A DNA stretch of 64,000 nt from the NCBI GenBank assembly GCA_037903355.1, contig JBAJFE010000005.1, forward strand, positions 310,001-374,000. Reading direction: 5' to 3'. The first letter of the stretch is position 1. Each line of letters begins with the position of its first letter. The DNA comes from Trichuris trichiura. Its lineage: Eukaryota > Nematoda > Enoplea > Trichinellida > Trichuridae. The notes under the pieces were generated by a model that was not told the origin of the DNA, ran no database searches, and saw nothing but the letters and a program-made list of their open reading frames with translations. This document shows, in pieces, positions 60,188-64,000 of this stretch. The translations under genes and the position numbers were made by a program.

Positions 60188-60514
60188 TGTTTCGGGAACA
60201 CTACAGTACGACTTAATGAAGAGTAGGTAGTAATTACTCTAGCAGGAATATGACATGTTTACGATCAACCGTTTCGTAAAATAGTAACGCTCGCGAAAAG
60301 ATATTGCTATTTTGGTAAAGTTGAGCAGACAATGTCTAATGCTTAGCGAAACACGTTTATTCACACGCTACGCCAATTTCGAGTCTTTCGTAAGGATTAC
60401 AGAGTGCACTCCTCGAATGGAGATTACGCTTTGGGCTAAATAAGTTTAAAGTAGAACAGAAACAGACATGAAAACTGTAAGGAAACAAGATTCCTCGTCG
60501 TTGGATAATTCTTG

Positions 60515-60847
60515 TTACATTTTGTGTTTAACTGCTATCTTATCTTTTCGTCGCACACGCATACGTAATGTAAGAAAGAAGAAGAGCAAAGCGGCTAGCA
60601 CAAACCAGTACAATGTCACGTCGCTAAGGTGACCGAAACGAACCTGCATTCTACTAATTGCTTCCAACTGTTCTAAAACAGTTCTATTAAGCCACATATT
60701 ATTGGAATCAAGTTGGGATGCGCCTCCCGCGTTGTAATCGTAAGCAACAGCCGGTTCTCCAAAACCGTCTGTTGTATCGCAATCAGCCATTGCTAAACAG
60801 CGGATATAGCAAACCAACAGTGCCGACGCAACTGCCGTTGCAAACAT
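60515..60847 (-). CDS. Small predicted type I membrane protein
   Basis: 110 residues from ATG 60847. A hydrophobic signal peptide (AVASALLVCYIRCLAMA, cut probably after residue ~20) is followed by a short acidic lumenal part with an N-linked site (NRT), a hydrophobic transmembrane segment (YWFVLAALLFFFLTL) and a basic cytoplasmic tail (RMRVRRKDK). No family recognised. It lies between the unrecognised gene upstream (163 bp) and KIN17 downstream (327 bp), all on the minus strand. Signal, helix and tail in the right order make coding use likely. Confidence 0.6.
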   Translation of the reverse strand: MFATAVASALLVCYIRCLAMADCDTTDGFGEPAVAYDYNAGGASQLDSNNMWLNRTVLEQLEAISRMQVRFGHLSDVTLYWFVLAALLFFFLTLRMRVRRKDKIAVKHKM

Positions 60848-61010
60848 GTCGCATTTTGGCGTAAAACGATTCGAACCCGTTGAAATTGCTGCGGTATAGC
60901 AACCAGTAGGATGCTGATGATCCAGTAACGGTGGAAGCCAACTTAGACGAAGAAACTCTTTAAAGCTCGCGTGGCTGCAGGATAATTCTACAATAGCAAT
61001 TTGAATTATT

Positions 61011-62075
61011 TCAAAGGGGACAACAAAGCTGCCTACGCATAAGCCACGCTAACGTATCCTGCTTTCCGGGACCGCCATTACTGACAACTCGGTGTTCCAT
61101 TACGTAGAAAAGATTGGAGCAAAGTTCCAGACGTAGCTCTTCAAATCCGCTTCTGTACTTTAGCTGGCGAAGCAGAGTTTCGAAATCCGATGTACACAGG
61201 CTTACCTACAAGTTGTGTAGTTATATAAGCATTAAAAATTACCGAACTTTATTAGCCGTCCAAGTCGTACTGTAAGTCTGTCCGCCATCCTCTCCGGCCT
61301 TTTCTTAATCTTAAGGCTTAACATGAGACTTATATTTTGGCTTACGTTTAGGTTAGGCCAAAATAAGGCGGCTGGCATGCTCGCAATTAAGAGCAAAACG
61401 TGATAGGCGGGACGAATGGCGGAAAGGAACCTGCATTCTTCAGACGACGGAGCGACTACAAGACAAGATTCGAAAATTCGTTTAAAAACCTGCTGAAAAG
61501 CTGCAGTTAGAAGTATCCTTCCGACAAGGTGGTAGCCGAGTAGACTTTTTTCATAAAGCCAATAATGTATGCAACCAGCGCTGATGCCTTGGCAATCCAC
61601 ATCTTTACGCGCAGTTGAATCATCACCACTTGAATATTCCATCAAGCGATTCAGTTCGGAAAGACAGTTTAAAATGCGACTGGTCAGCACACTGCCATCT
61701 GTGCTTGGTTTCGCGTCAAGCAGCTCGTTGTGAATCATACGCCAACGTTTTGACGCCTGGATGGACCTTCTATTGGGATAGTATTCGTACGGTTGCGAAA
61801 GAAAATTTTTCACCTTAATTCAATAAGTGATGATAAAACAGCTCTTCGCTAAGCAAGTGGCAAAACCTACTTTTAGAAAAGTTTTCGCGTCGTTCTCAAG
61901 AACATGCGGGATTGCTGCATTAGCCAAAGTGGAGACGTTCGCTTGCACTTTCCGTAGTTGGCGCGGCAAGCCATTGCCACCCTCGCGAAGTAAGGAAGAT
62001 TCATAGGCTATAGCAGGTAGCTGACCTAAGGAAAATGCTTTGAAGTCACTGTAATGAGTTAAACGCAGAGTTCTT
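61011..62075 (-). CDS. Unrecognised multi-exon gene, 5' end not found
   Basis: Three exons join in frame: 61871 up to about 62075 (5' limit unknown), 61813-61271 and 61205-61011, giving about 314 residues. Introns are 57 and 65 nt with good ends (GTAGGT..TTAAG and GTACGA..TTGTAG). No start codon lies in the 5' exon, so at least one exon is missing. Two or three hydrophobic segments occur (HLVGRILLTAAFQQVF, AYHVLLLIASMPAALFWP). The C-terminal half has a loose resemblance to PEX16 (an FLSAIRPAYHVLLL segment against human LYIARPLLHLLSL), but the N-terminal part does not fit. I do not assign a function. Confidence 0.6.
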
Positions 62076-63514
62076 CTTAATGGATCCGTAAGGTTTCATT
62101 CCACAGCTTATTTTTAAGGAAAAATCTCACTTAGAAAGGAAGTTGAAAAGCTAAACTGGTTACTTTCCTCTACTGCCAAGTCACGAAAGCTTTGAACGCA
62201 AACAGTCTATCTTTTCATTTCTAGAACGCGATTTCTTCGTGGAATAAACTTTGGAATGAAAACCCGCTACTACGGTGGAAAAAAGAGCAAACCTTCGATA
62301 AAACGAAATGCTAATAGGCTAGAAGATTGCACTTCGGAACTATGGTTCGAGCAGAAGCTCAATACGCTGCACAGCGCTTTGATCGTAAGCTTCAACAATT
62401 CAGCGTGGTCCACGGCCATAACATCATAATAACTAACGATTCAAAACATGATGCGACAAGCAAGGCAAAAAGTCCATTTAGAAATATGGCCTTAGTTCAA
62501 AGATGGATAGGAAAAGAACATCAACGACTGACGTTTTCAGAATTTAGAGAAAACCAAACTTCGTTGTCTGTGGATGATCAGGTAACACTAATGCTGCTTG
62601 CAAATCCAAAAGTTATACGGTATATTTTAATGCTGAACACGCAGCAAGCTGGTTTTATTGGGTTCATTTCTTTTCGGCATTAAAGTCACTCTCTTGCAAA
62701 GTAGTTCCAATAGAGTAATAAGAAACGTAACAATGGCTGTCGGAAAGCCGGAAGAACAGAAAAGATGCGGATTTTTTTTCCCAGCCCGCAATCTACCGTA
62801 CTCTTCAGAATGCAAGTTCGTTTGCGCAGAAAGGCTTGTTATCTTGTGTTATCTTTATTTCTAAGTGTGCCGGCCATCATATTCAGCCCTTGCCTACGTC
62901 CGAGCCGAAACAGATTCTTACATTTGGCGTTTAGGCTTGATGAAAATAAGAACAGGATGGCCCGTAAACCTACAGTAAAAAGTTGGTAAGTTAGGTAGAC
63001 TTTTATTGCCGACTATTTTGTTTTTTCTTTGCCTATACGTAAACGGAAATACAAATGTTTTCTTTCAGGTTTAAACATGGGTAATGGCGGAAACTAACAT
63101 TCATTTTATGGGTTACGGTAAACTCTTTGCAGGGTTCCGAGAAACAGAATTTAAGTGTATTTCTGGACGCTTTTTTTAGTAAAAATTGAGAAGTCTATGC
63201 AACGAAGTATAAGACTTAACGATAAGGACACGAAATGATATGCAGGTTGTTTGGTCAACTGTATAACGGGCGGATTACGCAAGCACTCACAGGGCTTTTA
63301 AGCGGAAAGGAGTCGCCAGATTGCGTACGAAATTACGGTTAGTTAAGTTTTTGGATAATTTTTTTTTCTCTTCCAGCAGTTAGAACGCGATAGTAGGCGG
63401 TAATTAGGCCCTTGACAGCCTGTTTCTTATTCTTATGCTCTTTTAAGGAAATGTACAATATTTCGATCGCAGTGGTTTACTTCAGGCGATAAATTTTACA
63501 GGAGACAATTGAGC
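62076..63514. other. Intergenic or 5' region, nothing firm
   Basis: Open frames near 62327-62864 have no recognisable domains. The missing 5' exon of the gene at 61011-62075 may lie here on the minus strand. Cyclin C upstream sequence is included. Confidence 0.4.
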
Positions 63515-64000
63515 ATGGCTGGCAACTTCTGGCGTAGTTCTCACTATCGTCAGTGGATTCTAGACCGGCAGGAGATTCTTGTTGAACGTTCCCAAGATTT
63601 GAAAATTCTTGGCGAAGACGATTATCAAAAAGTTCTCATATTCTTTTCCAACTTGATTCAAGCTATTGGCGAGCAATTGAAAGTGCGTCAACAAGTTATA
63701 GCTACAGCTATAGTTTACATGAGACGATTTTACGTGCGAAATTCGCTGAAATGCATCGATCCTCTGCTGTTGGCACCAACATGCCTTTTTCTAGCGTCAA
63801 AGGTGGAAGAATTTGGCGTAATCTCACAGTCGAAGCTGTTAACTACGTGCCAGTCGGTGCTTCGGGTTCGCTATCAAAACGTGTACGCGCAAGATTTTCC
63901 CTATCGTTTGAATCACATTTTGGAAGCAGAATTTTTCCTATTGGAAATCATGGATTGTTGTTTAATCGTTTTTCATCCTTATCGTCCATTGACGATGTTT
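63515..64000 (+). CDS. CCNC: Cyclin C (partial, runs off window end)
   Basis: Cyclin partner of CDK8 in the Mediator kinase module, in the nucleus. The first 162 codons are present with no intron. They start MAGNFWRSSHYRQWILDRQE and continue with the cyclin box: KVRQQVIATAIVYMRRFYVR, DPLLLAPTCLFLASKVEEFG, DFPYRLNHILEAEFFLLE and MDCCLIVFHPYRPL, almost identical to animal cyclin C. The rest of the second cyclin fold lies beyond the window. TTTTACAG at about 63495-63502 is an acceptor-like site just before the ATG. Confidence 0.98.
   Translation, partial: MAGNFWRSSHYRQWILDRQEILVERSQDLKILGEDDYQKVLIFFSNLIQAIGEQLKVRQQVIATAIVYMRRFYVRNSLKCIDPLLLAPTCLFLASKVEEFGVISQSKLLTTCQSVLRVRYQNVYAQDFPYRLNHILEAEFFLLEIMDCCLIVFHPYRPLTMF

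Noticed and set aside
60840..60890. tRNA-like T-arm (GGGTTCGAATC on the minus strand)
   Set aside because: A five-base stem forms around the loop, but no matching acceptor stem, D-arm or anticodon arm exists upstream.

Overview
The window is nuclear DNA of an animal, most likely an invertebrate. Every well-recognised gene is a eukaryotic housekeeping or signalling gene broken by GT-AG introns, and no bacterial or organellar sequence was seen. Most introns are 44-65 nt with U-rich ends in AG; a few exceed 1 kb. Same-strand genes tend to sit 160-410 bp apart, and AG-type splice acceptors often lie just before the start codon. This compact, operon-like layout suggests a nematode, possibly an early-branching (Trichuris/Trichinella-type) lineage, because genes such as CENP-X, CNOT11 and a Rab43/19-type Rab are present. 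The taxonomic call is inference only.

Layout: 1-9.8 kb has no convincing gene and holds a minisatellite, a G/C hairpin, two related inverted-repeat elements, another palindrome and a ~200-bp GT tract. Minus-strand CNOT11 (12.9-16.1 kb) is followed by minus-strand NUP62 (9.9-12.7 kb). 16.1-21.1 kb is apparently intergenic. A single-exon coiled-coil protein lies at 21.2-22.0 kb (plus). Minus-strand DENND4/CRAG (23.8-32.2 kb) is followed by TSEN54 (22.3-23.4 kb). Plus-strand aminomethyltransferase (32.6-35.6 kb) is followed by hyccin/FAM126 (35.8-37.4 kb). A neuropeptide-type GPCR (37.6-41.0 kb, minus) precedes a repeat-containing intergenic stretch. Minus-strand Rab43/19-like is followed by CENP-X (47.3-48.6 kb). 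A large palindrome lies at 50.1 kb. A single-exon possible HPS1-like gene (51.3-53.0 kb, minus) is followed by ~5.4 kb without genes. KIN17, a small predicted membrane protein and an unrecognised multi-exon gene (58.4-62.1 kb) are all minus. Cyclin C starts at 63.5 kb (plus) and runs off the window.

Functionally the genes are diverse: mRNA decay (CNOT11), nuclear pore (NUP62), tRNA splicing (TSEN54), Rab activation and trafficking (DENND4, Rab, possibly HPS1-like), PI4K complex (hyccin), glycine cleavage (AMT), genome maintenance (CENP-X, KIN17) and transcription (cyclin C). They do not form one pathway, and I see no evidence of a novel defence or mobile system. The most useful oddities are a Rab with a Gly in the near-invariant DTAGQ motif, two reading-frame breaks in otherwise conserved genes, several near-perfect palindromic elements, and the repeated tandem-pair organisation.
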